Source of the DNA: Cognatazoarcus sp050303815
GTDB taxonomy: Bacteria; Pseudomonadota; Gammaproteobacteria; Burkholderiales; Rhodocyclaceae
Direction: 5' to 3'
DNA length: 39,619 nucleotides
Assembly (NCBI GenBank): GCA_050303815.1
Contig: JBNLCM010000101.1
Location: 1-39,619, forward strand
The notes under the pieces were generated by a model. It did not search any database and was not told the DNA's origin. It worked only from the letters and a program-made list of their open reading frames with translations. A program made the position numbers and the translations under genes. Positions 26,064 through 35,004 of the stretch are shown here, piece after piece. Each line of letters starts with the position of its first letter. Position 1 is the first letter of the stretch.

Positions 26064-27299
26064 ATGCTCACAAACCATCGCGACCACGCACCGCGCAGTG
26101 GCGGCTCCCCTCGCAGCCGGATCGCTGCCATCGGGCTCGCGCTGCTGGCCGGATGCGGCGGCGGAGGCGGTAGCGACACGCCCACGTCGGCTTCGGTAGA
26201 GATCGACGCATCAGGTGGATCGGCGAGCTCCGCCGACAAGCGCCTGACCCTGACCATACCGGCGGGCGCCCTCGCCAATCCGACAGCGATCACGATCGAG
26301 GAGGTGCCGGCCGGGAATGGCGCGATCGCCTATTCGCTGGCCCCGGACGGCCTGGTCTTCGCCACGCCGGCCTCGGTGGCGCTCGATGTCGGATCACTGA
26401 CGGAAACGGCCAGCGGCTCGCCGCACACCCTGGTCACCGCCTTCCGCGTGGCAGCCGACGGCAGCGCCGCCGAACCCCTCGGCGACCAGACGCTGACGAT
26501 CGATGCCGACGCCGGCACGGCCATGCTGACCGGAACGATCGCGGGCTTCTCGACGCTGGTCGGCACGCAGACCCGATCCAGCTTCGTGGTGAATGGGGTG
26601 CCTGCCGAGGTCGCCGAGAATTCACCTTTCCCGTCCTCGATTGTCCAGACCCTCAACGTGGGCTCGGCGCAGAGCCAGGACACCTTCGATTTCATCGAGT
26701 TCACCGACTTCAGCTTCGCGCCGGTCGTGCCGACCAACGGAGCTGCCCAGCGCTTTCCCTTCGACAGCGCCCAGACCAGCTACTCGGCCAGCCGCGACTA
26801 CCAGTGCGGGCCGGCAGGGACGGGGAGCCTGAATGCCTCCGGGGCGTTCACGTCCTATCTGCCCGGCCCTGCGGACGCCCTGCTCAACTTCGTCAGCGAT
26901 CCCTCTGCCATAACGCGTTCGACCGTCAGCTACTTCTGGGTGTACAACGAGGACGTCCAATGCACGGGCGCGCCGCCCAGGATCGTTGACATCGACCTGT
27001 CGGACGGCGGCGTCGCCTTCGAACACACGGTCGGCCAGACGGAGTGCCCGCAGTCGATCGGCGGTTTCACGGTCACCAACACCGGCAACGTACCCGTCAC
27101 GGTCAGCGTTGAGGGTGGCCAGGCCATCGCCGCCGCCACGGACGACTTCACGCTGGCGCCCGGCGCATCGGCGGAAGTGCCGCTGGTGTTCCTGTGCTCG
27201 CAGAGCAGCGACGTGAGCGAAACCATCACGGTCACCGCCACGGCGGAGGGCGGCGAGAGCACCCAGGGCAGCGTGGTCGTCGCAGGCAGCGTCCGCTGA
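26064..27299 (+). CDS. outer-surface lipoprotein with ZU5-like and Ig-like domains
   Basis: 411 aa, with ribosome-binding site AGGAGAC. The N-terminus ends in a lipobox LLAGC (Cys-31) followed by a Gly-rich linker, so it should be lipid-anchored. Residues 45-120 (LTLTIPAGALANPTAITIEE ... PDGLVFATPASVALDVGSL) resemble ZU5-like domains of bacterial surface lipoproteins. The C-terminal 100 residues (GGFTVTNTGNVPVTVSVEGG ... FTLAPGASAEVPLVFLC) are an Ig-like 'choice-of-anchor D' type domain. Several Cys in the second half may form disulphides. A structural or adhesive role is plausible; substrate unknown. Confidence 0.75.
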   Translation: MLTNHRDHAPRSGGSPRSRIAAIGLALLAGCGGGGGSDTPTSASVEIDASGGSASSADKRLTLTIPAGALANPTAITIEEVPAGNGAIAYSLAPDGLVFATPASVALDVGSLTETASGSPHTLVTAFRVAADGSAAEPLGDQTLTIDADAGTAMLTGTIAGFSTLVGTQTRSSFVVNGVPAEVAENSPFPSSIVQTLNVGSAQSQDTFDFIEFTDFSFAPVVPTNGAAQRFPFDSAQTSYSASRDYQCGPAGTGSLNASGAFTSYLPGPADALLNFVSDPSAITRSTVSYFWVYNEDVQCTGAPPRIVDIDLSDGGVAFEHTVGQTECPQSIGGFTVTNTGNVPVTVSVEGGQAIAAATDDFTLAPGASAEVPLVFLCSQSSDVSETITVTATAEGGESTQGSVVVAGSVR

Positions 27300-27890
27300 A
27301 CCTGCGCAACACGGCATCACGCCCCGGCACGTCGTTTGGCCTCCGCCATGTCGGGACGACGCCGGGGCTTGCCGGAAGCGTGCCCCGTTCCGGCGCCACC
27401 GCCCTTCGCGCGCGCTGCGCAGCGCGCGGAACCGCCGCATCGGCCGATCGACGACAGGGCTGTGGCCCGCCGGCGCGTCGCGACGGGTCGCTCCAGCGTC
27501 TCGCCGACGGCTCCCATGGCCGCCGCGGCCGGGCGGCGCGTCGCCCCGTGATGGATCATTTCCCCGCAGTGCGTCGACCCGCATCCGCCCGTCAGCAGAC
27601 ATCCGCCGCCGCCGTTTCACGGGTCATCCGGGTGACGCCTCGTGTCGGCACGGCCTTGCCGAGCCATGCCACGGGGTGAAACGGCCGGCCCCCATTTGCC
27701 TGCAACGTGGGGCGCGCAAACGGGTCGTACCGTGGTCATCCGCCGTCGCGACAGGGGACCAACGGGGTCTCACGGGCGACAACCGCACGGCCGGTCGTGG
27801 TGAGGTCGCAAGCCCGGGGTAACGGGCTGCGCCTGCCGGGCGCGCGACGGCAGACCCTCCCTCCCCCCGACACCTCGTGGAGAATGCGGC
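27300..27890. other. long GC-rich intergenic region
   Basis: 591 bp without a supportable gene on either strand; short open frames are Arg/Ala-rich antisense-type noise. It contains a perfect 20-bp palindrome at 27409-27428 (CGCGCGCTGCGCAGCGCGCG), which may form a cruciform or a transcription-stalling hairpin. Unusually long for this tightly packed window. Confidence 0.45.
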
Positions 27891-29219
27891 ATGAATACCG
27901 ACCACTACCTGCAGATGCTGGCTGATGCCGGAACGAAGGGTGTGCAGACGCTGCTGTCGACGGAAACCTACGTGCAGCTGGCGGTCGTGCTGCTGGTCTA
28001 TGGACTCGCCCTGCTGGTGGCCAGGCAGGTCGTGCGCTACGCGCCGGCGCTATCGGCCACGCCGACCGACGGGACGGCCAGCGCCCTGCGCAACCTCGCC
28101 GCGGGCCTCGGCAAGCTCCTCGTGCCACTGTTCGCGACCCTGGCGCTCAGCGTCGCGGTCGAGTTCAGCGCCTCGCTGCTTGGGCACGCCTGGCTCGTGC
28201 GTGCCGCGATGGTCCTCGCCTTGATCGTGGCAATCTCGACGATCATCCGCGATCACGTACGCAGCCGGTTTGCGGAAGTGGTGTTTCGCTGGATCGGGCT
28301 GCCCCTGCTGCTCCTGCACTGGCTGGGGCTGCTCGTGCCCCTGATCGACATCCTCGACTCGATCTCGGCCACGGTCGGCAACATTCAGGTCTCGGTGTAC
28401 GACGTGGGCCGAGTGACCCTGTTCGGCTCCATTCTCTTCTGGCTCGGGCGCCTGTCCAACCGCACTGGCAAGGAGATCATTCGCCGCCAGGAACACCTCG
28501 ATCTGCGCACCAAGGAGGTCGCGGCCAAGCTGTTCGAGGTGGCGATCTTCGTCGTGATCTTCCTGCTGCTGTTGCAGGTCATGGGCATCAACCTGACCGC
28601 CCTGGCGGTCTTCGGGGGGGCCGTCGGCGTCGGGCTCGGTTTCGGCCTGCAGGCCATCGCGTCGAACTTCATCTCGGGCATCATCATCCTGCTCGACCGC
28701 TCCATCGCCGTGGACGACTACATCGAGCTGGCCGACGGCCGCACCGGGATCGTGCGCGAGCTGACCCTGCGCTCGACGACCCTCGAGACCTTCGACGGCA
28801 AGGACGTGATGGTGCCGAACGAAAAGTTCATGACGGAGACCTTCACCAACTGGACCCACAACAACAAGAAGCAGCGCTATCGGGTCGATTTTTCCGTCGC
28901 CTATCACTCGGACGTGCGCAAGCTGGTCGGCATCATCAAGGCCGTCGTCGCGAGCCATCCGCAGGTCCTCAGCGGCGACGACATCCCCCTCGAGGAGCGG
29001 CCGGACTGCGAGATCGACAGCTTCGGGGACTCCGGCATCAACATGTTCGTGGAGTTCTGGATGCATGGCATCGACGACGGCAAGAACCGGGTCGGCGGTG
29101 ACCTGATGCTGATGATCCTGGAGGCCATGCAGGCGCACGGCTTCGAGATTCCGTTCCCGCAGCGGGAGGTGCGCGTGCTCAACGAGGCCTTTGGCCGCCC
29201 CGTTCACTCGACGCCATGA
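27891..29219 (+). CDS. MscS-family small-conductance mechanosensitive channel
   Basis: 442 aa with ribosome-binding site GGAGAATG. Hydrophobic segments at about residues 27-46, 75-95, 100-118, 130-150, 170-185 and 215-235 precede the pore helix and MscS beta domain (AVGVGLGFGLQAIASNFISG, DRSIAVDDYIEL, VMVPNEKFMTETFTNWTHN). It is larger than E. coli MscS (286 aa) because of extra N-terminal helices, as in the YbdG/MscM-like branch. It releases solutes on hypo-osmotic shock from the inner membrane. No operon partner is evident; it is convergent with the sigma-54 regulator downstream. Confidence 0.92.
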   Translation: MNTDHYLQMLADAGTKGVQTLLSTETYVQLAVVLLVYGLALLVARQVVRYAPALSATPTDGTASALRNLAAGLGKLLVPLFATLALSVAVEFSASLLGHAWLVRAAMVLALIVAISTIIRDHVRSRFAEVVFRWIGLPLLLLHWLGLLVPLIDILDSISATVGNIQVSVYDVGRVTLFGSILFWLGRLSNRTGKEIIRRQEHLDLRTKEVAAKLFEVAIFVVIFLLLLQVMGINLTALAVFGGAVGVGLGFGLQAIASNFISGIIILLDRSIAVDDYIELADGRTGIVRELTLRSTTLETFDGKDVMVPNEKFMTETFTNWTHNNKKQRYRVDFSVAYHSDVRKLVGIIKAVVASHPQVLSGDDIPLEERPDCEIDSFGDSGINMFVEFWMHGIDDGKNRVGGDLMLMILEAMQAHGFEIPFPQREVRVLNEAFGRPVHSTP

Positions 29220-29294
29220 TGCCGGGGCCCGCCGCAACCCGCCGGGTGTGCCGGCCAAGGGGGGCGGGAAACGCACTCAACGCCCGCCCGCGGC

Positions 29295-30983
29295 TCATTC
29301 CGTCGCGGTGCTGTCTCCCCGCTTCAGCCGATACGACAGCTGCCGTCGGGTGATGCCGAGCGCCCTCGCGGCATGGGTCAGGTTGCCCTTGGCCCGCCTG
29401 ACGGCCAGTTCGATCAGGCGCTGTTCGTGTTCGTCGAGGTTGAAGTGCTCCCGGTCCAGCACCTGCTCGCACAGGCGGGTTCGGGTCGACTCCTCGGCGT
29501 TGCCGACAACACCGGACAGCCCCACCTGGGCGCCGGCCTCGGCGATGGCCGGTGGGTCGGCGAAGAGGTGCTCGACCTCGATCTGGCCATCGTCCGGGGC
29601 CAGCAGCACGCCCCGCTCGATCAGGTTCTCCAGCTCGCGCACGTTGCCCCGCCAGGGATGGGCCAGCAGCGCGCGCATTGCGCGGTCGGTGAGTCCCTTG
29701 AGGGTCTTGCCGTAGGTCGTCTCGTACTTGGCGATCAGTGCCGCAGCAAGCTGGGGCACGTCGCCAGGGCGCTCGCGCAGGGGCGGGATGGTGACCGGGT
29801 AGGTGGACAGGCGGTAGTAGAGATCGGCGCGGAAGCGGCCTTCGGCGATGGCCCGCTGGAGGTCCACGTTGGTGGCGGCGACCAGTCGCACGTCCACCTG
29901 GCGCACCTGGTGGTCGCCGAGGCGCTCGACCTCGCCGGTCTGCAGCACGCGCAGCAGCTTGACTTGGGCGGCGGGCGAGAGGTCGCCCACCTCGTCGAGG
30001 AACAGGGTGCCCCCATGAGCGCGCTCGAACCGCCCCGGGCGGGCGTGCTGAGCGCCGGTGTAGGCGCCCTTTTCCACCCCGAACAGCTCCGATTCGATCA
30101 GGTCGTGCGGGATGGCACCGCAGTTGATCGCCACGAAGGGGCCATCCGCCCGGTCGCCGTGATTGTGCAGCCAGCGCGCGAACATCTCCTTGCCCACCCC
30201 GGTCTCGCCCAGCAAGAGGACATTGATCGGGCTGGCGGCGGCCTTCCTGACGAGGTCGAAGGCGGCGCGAAATCCCGGCGAGCTGCCCACCACTTCCCCG
30301 TCGGTGGCGACCGGGCCACGGGCGTGCCCCCGCAGCTGCACCAGCTCGTCCTCCAGATTGCGCATGGGGTAGTCGCCCCGGGCATGGCGAAAGTAGTCCA
30401 GGTAGCCGTCCGACGGATCCCACAGCTCGGCCGGCTTGGCCACCAGCTGGCACGCATGATCGCCGCGACCGGTACAGCTCACCTCGCGAAACACGATGAA
30501 GCGCTGGAAGAACTGGCTGGTGTAGCCGCTCGCGTAGCCAACGATGGTCCAGCACACCGGGTCGTCGCCAATGCCGAAGTGCTTGATGTGCGACTCGGCC
30601 TCCCAGGTGTTCTCGAGCAGGACCTCGCCGATGAAGATGCCCTTCTCCCAGTCGATCTCGGAGTGGGTGATCGTGGGCTTGACCATGCCCTCGAAGGCGT
30701 GGAGCTCGGGGCCGATGTTGAAGACGTCGTAGGGGTCGCCCTCGCCGATCAGCGAGCGGGCCAGTTCGGCGTCCTGCTGGCCGGCGCCGAAGCCCATGCG
30801 GATCAGCACGCCGCGGGCCGCCTGGTCACCCAGGGCGTCGAACAGCTCGCGCCGCATGTGCCCCACGGCCTTGGCATGCAGGAGCAGCATGCGATTCTCG
30901 TCGAGCCAGATCTGCCCTGCGTCGATGTTGAACCGCAGGCGGGAACGCAGGTTGAACTTCTCGATGAGTCTCTGGGCCGCCAT
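29295..30983 (-). CDS. second sigma-54 activator, XylR/DmpR (V4R) family
   Basis: 562 aa from ATG 30983 with GGAGACAG; a longer frame to 31193 lacks a site. DmpR is 563 aa. The sensory domain has GQIWLDENRMLLLHA, DPVCWTIVGYASGYTS and REVSCTGRGDHACQLVAKP (V4R). The AAA+ domain has Walker A GETGVGKE, Walker B GGTLFLDEVG and R-fingers. The sigma-54 contact loop reads GAYTGA, a natural variant of GAFTGA. The C-terminal helix-turn-helix is NLTHAARALGITRRQLSYRL. No sigma-54 promoter was found beside it, so its target may be the phenol operon promoter at 23464, 5.8 kb away, or a distant operon. Of the two V4R regulators this one is the more DmpR-like in its sensory domain. Confidence 0.92.
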   Translation of the reverse strand: MAAQRLIEKFNLRSRLRFNIDAGQIWLDENRMLLLHAKAVGHMRRELFDALGDQAARGVLIRMGFGAGQQDAELARSLIGEGDPYDVFNIGPELHAFEGMVKPTITHSEIDWEKGIFIGEVLLENTWEAESHIKHFGIGDDPVCWTIVGYASGYTSQFFQRFIVFREVSCTGRGDHACQLVAKPAELWDPSDGYLDYFRHARGDYPMRNLEDELVQLRGHARGPVATDGEVVGSSPGFRAAFDLVRKAAASPINVLLLGETGVGKEMFARWLHNHGDRADGPFVAINCGAIPHDLIESELFGVEKGAYTGAQHARPGRFERAHGGTLFLDEVGDLSPAAQVKLLRVLQTGEVERLGDHQVRQVDVRLVAATNVDLQRAIAEGRFRADLYYRLSTYPVTIPPLRERPGDVPQLAAALIAKYETTYGKTLKGLTDRAMRALLAHPWRGNVRELENLIERGVLLAPDDGQIEVEHLFADPPAIAEAGAQVGLSGVVGNAEESTRTRLCEQVLDREHFNLDEHEQRLIELAVRRAKGNLTHAARALGITRRQLSYRLKRGDSTATE

Positions 30984-31433
30984 CCTGTCTCCATGCGGCC
31001 TCGCCCGGGCCGCTCGCACGCACTGTAGCGCAAGCGGGGGGGCGGCCGCGAGCCAGTGGGCGGACCTGCCCGAGGTTCGCACACGCGCTTGGCCGGTACC
31101 GAGGCCCCCTCGTTCGCCGACGGCGGACGCTATGGCCTGGGCCTGGCGGGCAGCGCCGCTGCCCGCGGGGAGGGCCACCTTTTCGATCGGCACGGAAAGC
31201 TCTTCGCGGATGCGCCCTCGGGGCTCTCCGCCGACGCGCGCGTGCCTTCTCCGCCGACGCGCGCGTGCCTATCCCCCCGCCGGGGGCTCGGATCACCGTC
31301 GGATACCTTTACAGGCGCTTCCGTGGCCGGCCCGGCCGGATTCTGCAACACGTTGATACTCCACAAATAGTTTGACCGCGCATGGATCTTGCTTCGGCCA
31401 GGCTCGAATCAGGACGTCCGATACGGAGACCAC
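30984..31433. other. intergenic region with hairpin and tandem repeat
   Basis: 450 bp between the divergent sigma-54 regulator and PEP-CTERM gene. It contains a perfect 9-bp hairpin GCGGGCAGC-GCC-GCTGCCCGC (31146-31166) and a 23-bp perfect tandem duplication (31225-31270). The A+T-rich stretch 31352-31380 (TTGATA at about 31354 and following) may hold the promoter of the PEP-CTERM gene. Confidence 0.5.
31225..31270. repeat. 23-bp perfect tandem repeat, two copies
   Basis: The unit running from TCTCCGCCGACG to CGCGCGTGCCT occurs twice without a gap (31225-31247 and 31248-31270). It is non-coding and could vary in copy number between strains. Confidence 0.85.
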
Positions 31434-32012
31434 ATGAAAGCCCAACACTCCTCGCTGACTACCCGAAAGCGAGTCATTACAACGCTCATGGCGGCCCTGC
31501 TGACCACCGTCGCGTCGCCGTTCGCGCACGCCACCGTCGTCTATGACGAAGCGACCAGCGGAGACCTCGGCGACCTGGCGGGGCTTTCACCGGTCATCTC
31601 GATTTTCGAAGGCGTGAATACCGTGCGCGGCATCGCCGGCGCCGGGGATACCGACGATTTCATCGTGGGATTCGACACCTCGCTCACGCTCGTCGGCGGC
31701 GTCTTCACGGCAAGTTTCGGTACCGGGCGCGGAGCAGGCTTCTACAACAGCAACGGCGTCCCGGTCGTGGCTGGCGGCACTTTCCAGGGTCAATTCTCGG
31801 GCCCCATCACTGTCGACATCGCATCCTTCGACTTCAACGGCCTGTTCCGGGTCCAGAATCTGACGACCGACGAACCGATCCCCGACCTCATCTGGCAATT
31901 CGACTTCACGCTGGAAGCGGCGTCGCAGACGGTACCGGAGCCGGCGACGGCCCTGCTCGCGGCCCTTGGCCTGCTCGGTGTCGGTGTCGCGCGGCGTCAG
32001 CGCACAGCCTGA
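31434..32012 (+). CDS. PEP-CTERM exported protein
   Basis: 192 aa with ribosome-binding site GGAGACC. It has an N-terminal signal peptide (residues 1-33, ending FAHA) and a C-terminal sorting signal: VPEPATALLAALGLLGVGVA followed by RRQRTA, i.e. VPEP motif, hydrophobic helix and basic tail. Such proteins are processed by exosortase (EpsH/XrtA) and associated with exopolysaccharide-producing Gram-negatives. The middle is beta-rich and unremarkable (AGAGDTDDFIVGFDTSLTLV). No exosortase gene is in the window. Confidence 0.93.
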   Translation: MKAQHSSLTTRKRVITTLMAALLTTVASPFAHATVVYDEATSGDLGDLAGLSPVISIFEGVNTVRGIAGAGDTDDFIVGFDTSLTLVGGVFTASFGTGRGAGFYNSNGVPVVAGGTFQGQFSGPITVDIASFDFNGLFRVQNLTTDEPIPDLIWQFDFTLEAASQTVPEPATALLAALGLLGVGVARRQRTA

Positions 32013-32571
32013 TACCACGCCGACACGGGCCAGTCGCCCACGACTCGGGCATCTGCCAGGCTCGTGGGCGTCAGGCCAGCCCGTGCTTTCGCCCGACAGG
32101 CCAGCCACGTGCCCGAGCCGTGTTCAATCGCCCCGGCCCGCGGCATCCCGTTTCGCCTTGGTGCCCTGATCGCGCACCGCAACCGCGGTGTGCCGCCGAC
32201 GGACCAGCTCCTGGACAGCGTTGGCGGGTCACCGCTGGGCGAGCGGTTCGACCCGGAGCTGCGCACGCCGCTTGACCGCCGCCTGCGTGCGCAACCTGAG
32301 CCTGGCCCCCTGTTTCGCACCCGCAGTTTCACCATTTGCCTGCCGGACCTGAGCGCCCCTGGCGCGCGGCCGCCTTGACCGGACGATCGCGGTCGATCGG
32401 GGCCTCGCCGCAATGCTCCGCGCGCCTCCGCGGCGGTCGGGTCGAGAGGCCTCGTGGAGACTCGATCCTGAGAGAAGCCGTGGGGGTTGCCGACGACACG
32501 CGGCGCGCGCATGCGCGAACCGAGGCGTCGGCGCCATCGCAAGCCGGCCTCCCGCCACGCGGTAACGGGTC
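32013..32571. other. intergenic region after PEP-CTERM gene
   Basis: 559 bp between converging genes. An inverted repeat GCCCACGA (32036-32043) / TCGTGGGC (32062-32069) just after the PEP-CTERM stop can fold as a terminator-like hairpin without T tract. The rest (32100-32570) has open frames on both strands but no recognised protein, start signal or repeat. Confidence 0.4.
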
Positions 32572-34206
32572 TTACCCGCCGCCGCGCCGGGCGGCCAGCC
32601 ACTCGCTGAGCTGTCGGAAACGGTAGCCGCGGACGTAGGGCTGAACGTAATCGACGAATTCCGCATAGGCCGGATCGGCCTCGATGTCGGCCAGCACCCT
32701 GCGCACGGCCAGGACATTGTGTCGGTTGGCCTGCTCCGCCAGGGCGTCGAGCACCTCGGCCGGCGGCAGGGACATGGCCGGCCGTTCGGACGCTGCCGCC
32801 CGGGGGGCGGACACCGGGGCGTCTTCGGTTGCCGGACCCGCCAGCGCCGGCAGCCCCACGTCGAACCAGAAGTGGCTCCCCACGCCCGGTTCGCTCTCGA
32901 CCCTCAGTTCGGAGCCCATCAGGCGAACGAGTTGCTGGCTGATGGTCAGCCCCAGGCCGGAACCTTCGGCGCGCGTAATGGCGTTGTCCAGCTGCTGGAA
33001 CGGGATGAAGATGCTGTCGATCTCGGCGCGCCCGATCCCGATGCCGCTGTCCCGCACGCTGAAACGCAGGCGCACGTTGTCGGTGCCGCGGCCACCGAGG
33101 CGTTCGACCGCGAAGACCACCGCGCCCTCCTCGGTGAACTTCACCGCGTTGCCCAGCAGGTTGAGCAGTACCTGCCGCAGGCGCTTGTCGTCCACCAGCA
33201 CCACCGACGGCAGGTCGGCGGCGAATCGGCTCTCGAGCTGGATACCGCGCAGCCGGGCGCGCACCTCGGTCATCTCGACAAGGGTGGCGAGGAATCCGGC
33301 CAGCGCCACTTCCCGGGGGTGGAGGCTGAGGTGGGTCTCGCCCATCCGGGAGAAGTCGAGGATGTCATTGATCATCAGCAGCAGGTGTTCGGCGCTGCGG
33401 TCGATGGACTCGATCCCCTGCCCATGGCGTGCCATCAGCGCGGCATCCTGCTTGTAGAGCTGGGTATAGCCCAGGATGGCGTTGAGCGGGGTGCGCAGCT
33501 CGTGGGTCACGTTGGCCATGAAACGGGTCTTGGCCTTGTCGGAGGCCTCGATGGCGAGCTTGGCCCGGTTCAAGCGGTGGAACATGGCCAGCATCGTGAT
33601 CCAGACCACCACCATCAGGATCAACGCCAGGCTCGACTCGGCGATCAGCTTCGAGCGCATGTCGCCCGCCAGCGCGTCGAAATAGCTTGGGCTGAGCACG
33701 AAGTCGGCGACGCCGAGCAGCGCGCCCCCCTGGCCGATCAGCGGGATCGCCGCATGGAAACAGCGTTCGCAGCCAATGATGCCGTCGCGCAGGTCGAGGC
33801 TGCCCGGCTCGACGCGCACGGCGTCGTAGTCGATCTGAAGCGAGAGCCCGAGGACGATGCGCCGGTCGGTGGCCGGATCCTTGACGATCAGGATCTCCTG
33901 CATCAGGTCGTACAGCTGCTGGCGCAGCCGGCTTGGCTGACCATGGTCGACGGTCTCCACCAGTGCGGCCGCCTGGGACTGGGCGAGGATGTGCGCCTGC
34001 GTCTCGGCGGTGGCATACAGGCGCGGCTCGAGGGTGTTGTTCCAGTAGCGCGTCAGCGAGAGCACGAAGGAGGCGATCAGCATCAGGAACACCAGGCTGA
34101 TGACCATGTGCGGCCTCGGGCCAAGGCGTTCGAGCCGGCGCGGCACGCCGAGCCGCCCGGTCGCCGATGCGGCGGCGCGATCGGCCGGACTAGGCTCTGT
34201 AGACAT
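32572..34206 (-). CDS. membrane sensor histidine kinase
   Basis: 544 aa if started at ATG 34206 (no strong ribosome-binding site; the frame is open further). Two membrane helices (about 34-51 and 191-209) bracket a 140-residue periplasmic sensor containing IIGCERCFHAAIPLIGQGG, a CxxCxH motif that could bind metal, haem or act as a redox pair. Then come the HisKA box (NVTHELRTPLN, phospho-His about 235), N box (LLNLLGNAVKFTEEG), G1 DSGIGIG and G2 GSGLGLTIS. The 60-residue C-terminal helical tail is of the kind found in hybrid kinases, but no receiver domain is attached. It is the last gene of the receptor/YfiR/GGDEF cluster, so the REC-GGDEF or REC-AAA proteins are likely partners. Confidence 0.9.
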   Translation of the reverse strand: MSTEPSPADRAAASATGRLGVPRRLERLGPRPHMVISLVFLMLIASFVLSLTRYWNNTLEPRLYATAETQAHILAQSQAAALVETVDHGQPSRLRQQLYDLMQEILIVKDPATDRRIVLGLSLQIDYDAVRVEPGSLDLRDGIIGCERCFHAAIPLIGQGGALLGVADFVLSPSYFDALAGDMRSKLIAESSLALILMVVVWITMLAMFHRLNRAKLAIEASDKAKTRFMANVTHELRTPLNAILGYTQLYKQDAALMARHGQGIESIDRSAEHLLLMINDILDFSRMGETHLSLHPREVALAGFLATLVEMTEVRARLRGIQLESRFAADLPSVVLVDDKRLRQVLLNLLGNAVKFTEEGAVVFAVERLGGRGTDNVRLRFSVRDSGIGIGRAEIDSIFIPFQQLDNAITRAEGSGLGLTISQQLVRLMGSELRVESEPGVGSHFWFDVGLPALAGPATEDAPVSAPRAAASERPAMSLPPAEVLDALAEQANRHNVLAVRRVLADIEADPAYAEFVDYVQPYVRGYRFRQLSEWLAARRGGG

Positions 34207-34355
34207 GTGTGTGGCGCATCGCGCTGAGCTTGGGAACGGGCGCGAGGGGGCACGCCAGGCCGCCCGGCGAAGCCCCGCCGGCGACACGCGCGGCGCCCTT
34301 GCACGGGCTCACCGCCGCGTCCCCGGCGCGACCGCCAGACACAGGTCCACAGACC

Positions 34356-34955
34356 CTAGGGCTCTCCGCTGCCATAGCGCTTGGCGACTTTCAGATAGAA
34401 GGCCTTGATGGCCAGCCCGCTGGCCTGGAGGGTCTGCATGTTGATCAAGGGGCGCACGGTGGCCTCGACGGAGATGCCGCCGAGTATGCCGCGCTCCACA
34501 TCCCCCTCGAAAGGGGAAAAGACGATGATGTGCCGACGCACCGCGAGGGCCACCAGCTGCCGGATCTCGTCGGCCTCGAGGCGCTGGGACAGGAAGAGCG
34601 CCGCAGGCCGGTAGTCGGCGTCGCCCAGCACCTTGTCGAGCGTCGCCACGTCGGTCCGGATCGGCTGCCCGCGAATCGCGGCGAAATCGCGCGCAAGTTC
34701 GCGTGCATGGCCGTCGGCCTCGCGCGGGTCGTCGGCGTGAATAAAGGCGATCAGCAGCTCACCGCGACTGTCAGTGCGCTCGTGAATCCCCGTATCGGCC
34801 GTCAGCAGCGTGCGGAACAGCTTCAGCCCCACATGCGCACGCCGTTCACCGAAGGACTGCGCGACAAGGCTCGCGCTGGGCATCGACAGCATCAGCGCGA
34901 ACACCGCGAACTGGGCGACAAAGAAGCGGCGGGCCGAGGTAGTCGGTCGCTTCAT
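34356..34955 (-). CDS. YfiR/DUF4154-family periplasmic protein
   Basis: 199 aa from ATG 34955. The signal peptide (FFVAQFAVFALMLSMPSASLVAQ) sends it to the periplasm. The body LARDFAAIRGQPIRTDVATL ... AALFLSQRLEADEIRQLV ... HIIVFSPFEGDVERGILGGI and the ending VRPLINMQTLQASGLAIKAF have the layout of YfiR, the periplasmic repressor of the diguanylate cyclase YfiN. Here no YfiN-type membrane cyclase is adjacent; a histidine kinase and a REC-GGDEF protein are. It may modulate the kinase's periplasmic sensor. 50 bp after the TonB-type receptor gene. Confidence 0.82.
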   Translation of the reverse strand: MKRPTTSARRFFVAQFAVFALMLSMPSASLVAQSFGERRAHVGLKLFRTLLTADTGIHERTDSRGELLIAFIHADDPREADGHARELARDFAAIRGQPIRTDVATLDKVLGDADYRPAALFLSQRLEADEIRQLVALAVRRHIIVFSPFEGDVERGILGGISVEATVRPLINMQTLQASGLAIKAFYLKVAKRYGSGEP

Positions 34956-35004
34956 CACCGCCCAGCCCTGCCGGCCGTGTCCACGGGCATCGGCGCCTTC
35001 GCCA

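Noticed and set aside
31225..31270. Start of a CRISPR-like array
   Set aside because: Only two copies directly abutting without spacers; a simple tandem duplication.
32064..32378. Small plus-strand open frame of 104 codons
   Set aside because: No ribosome-binding site, Pro/Arg-rich composition and no recognisable fold; a minus-strand frame over the same DNA is equally open.
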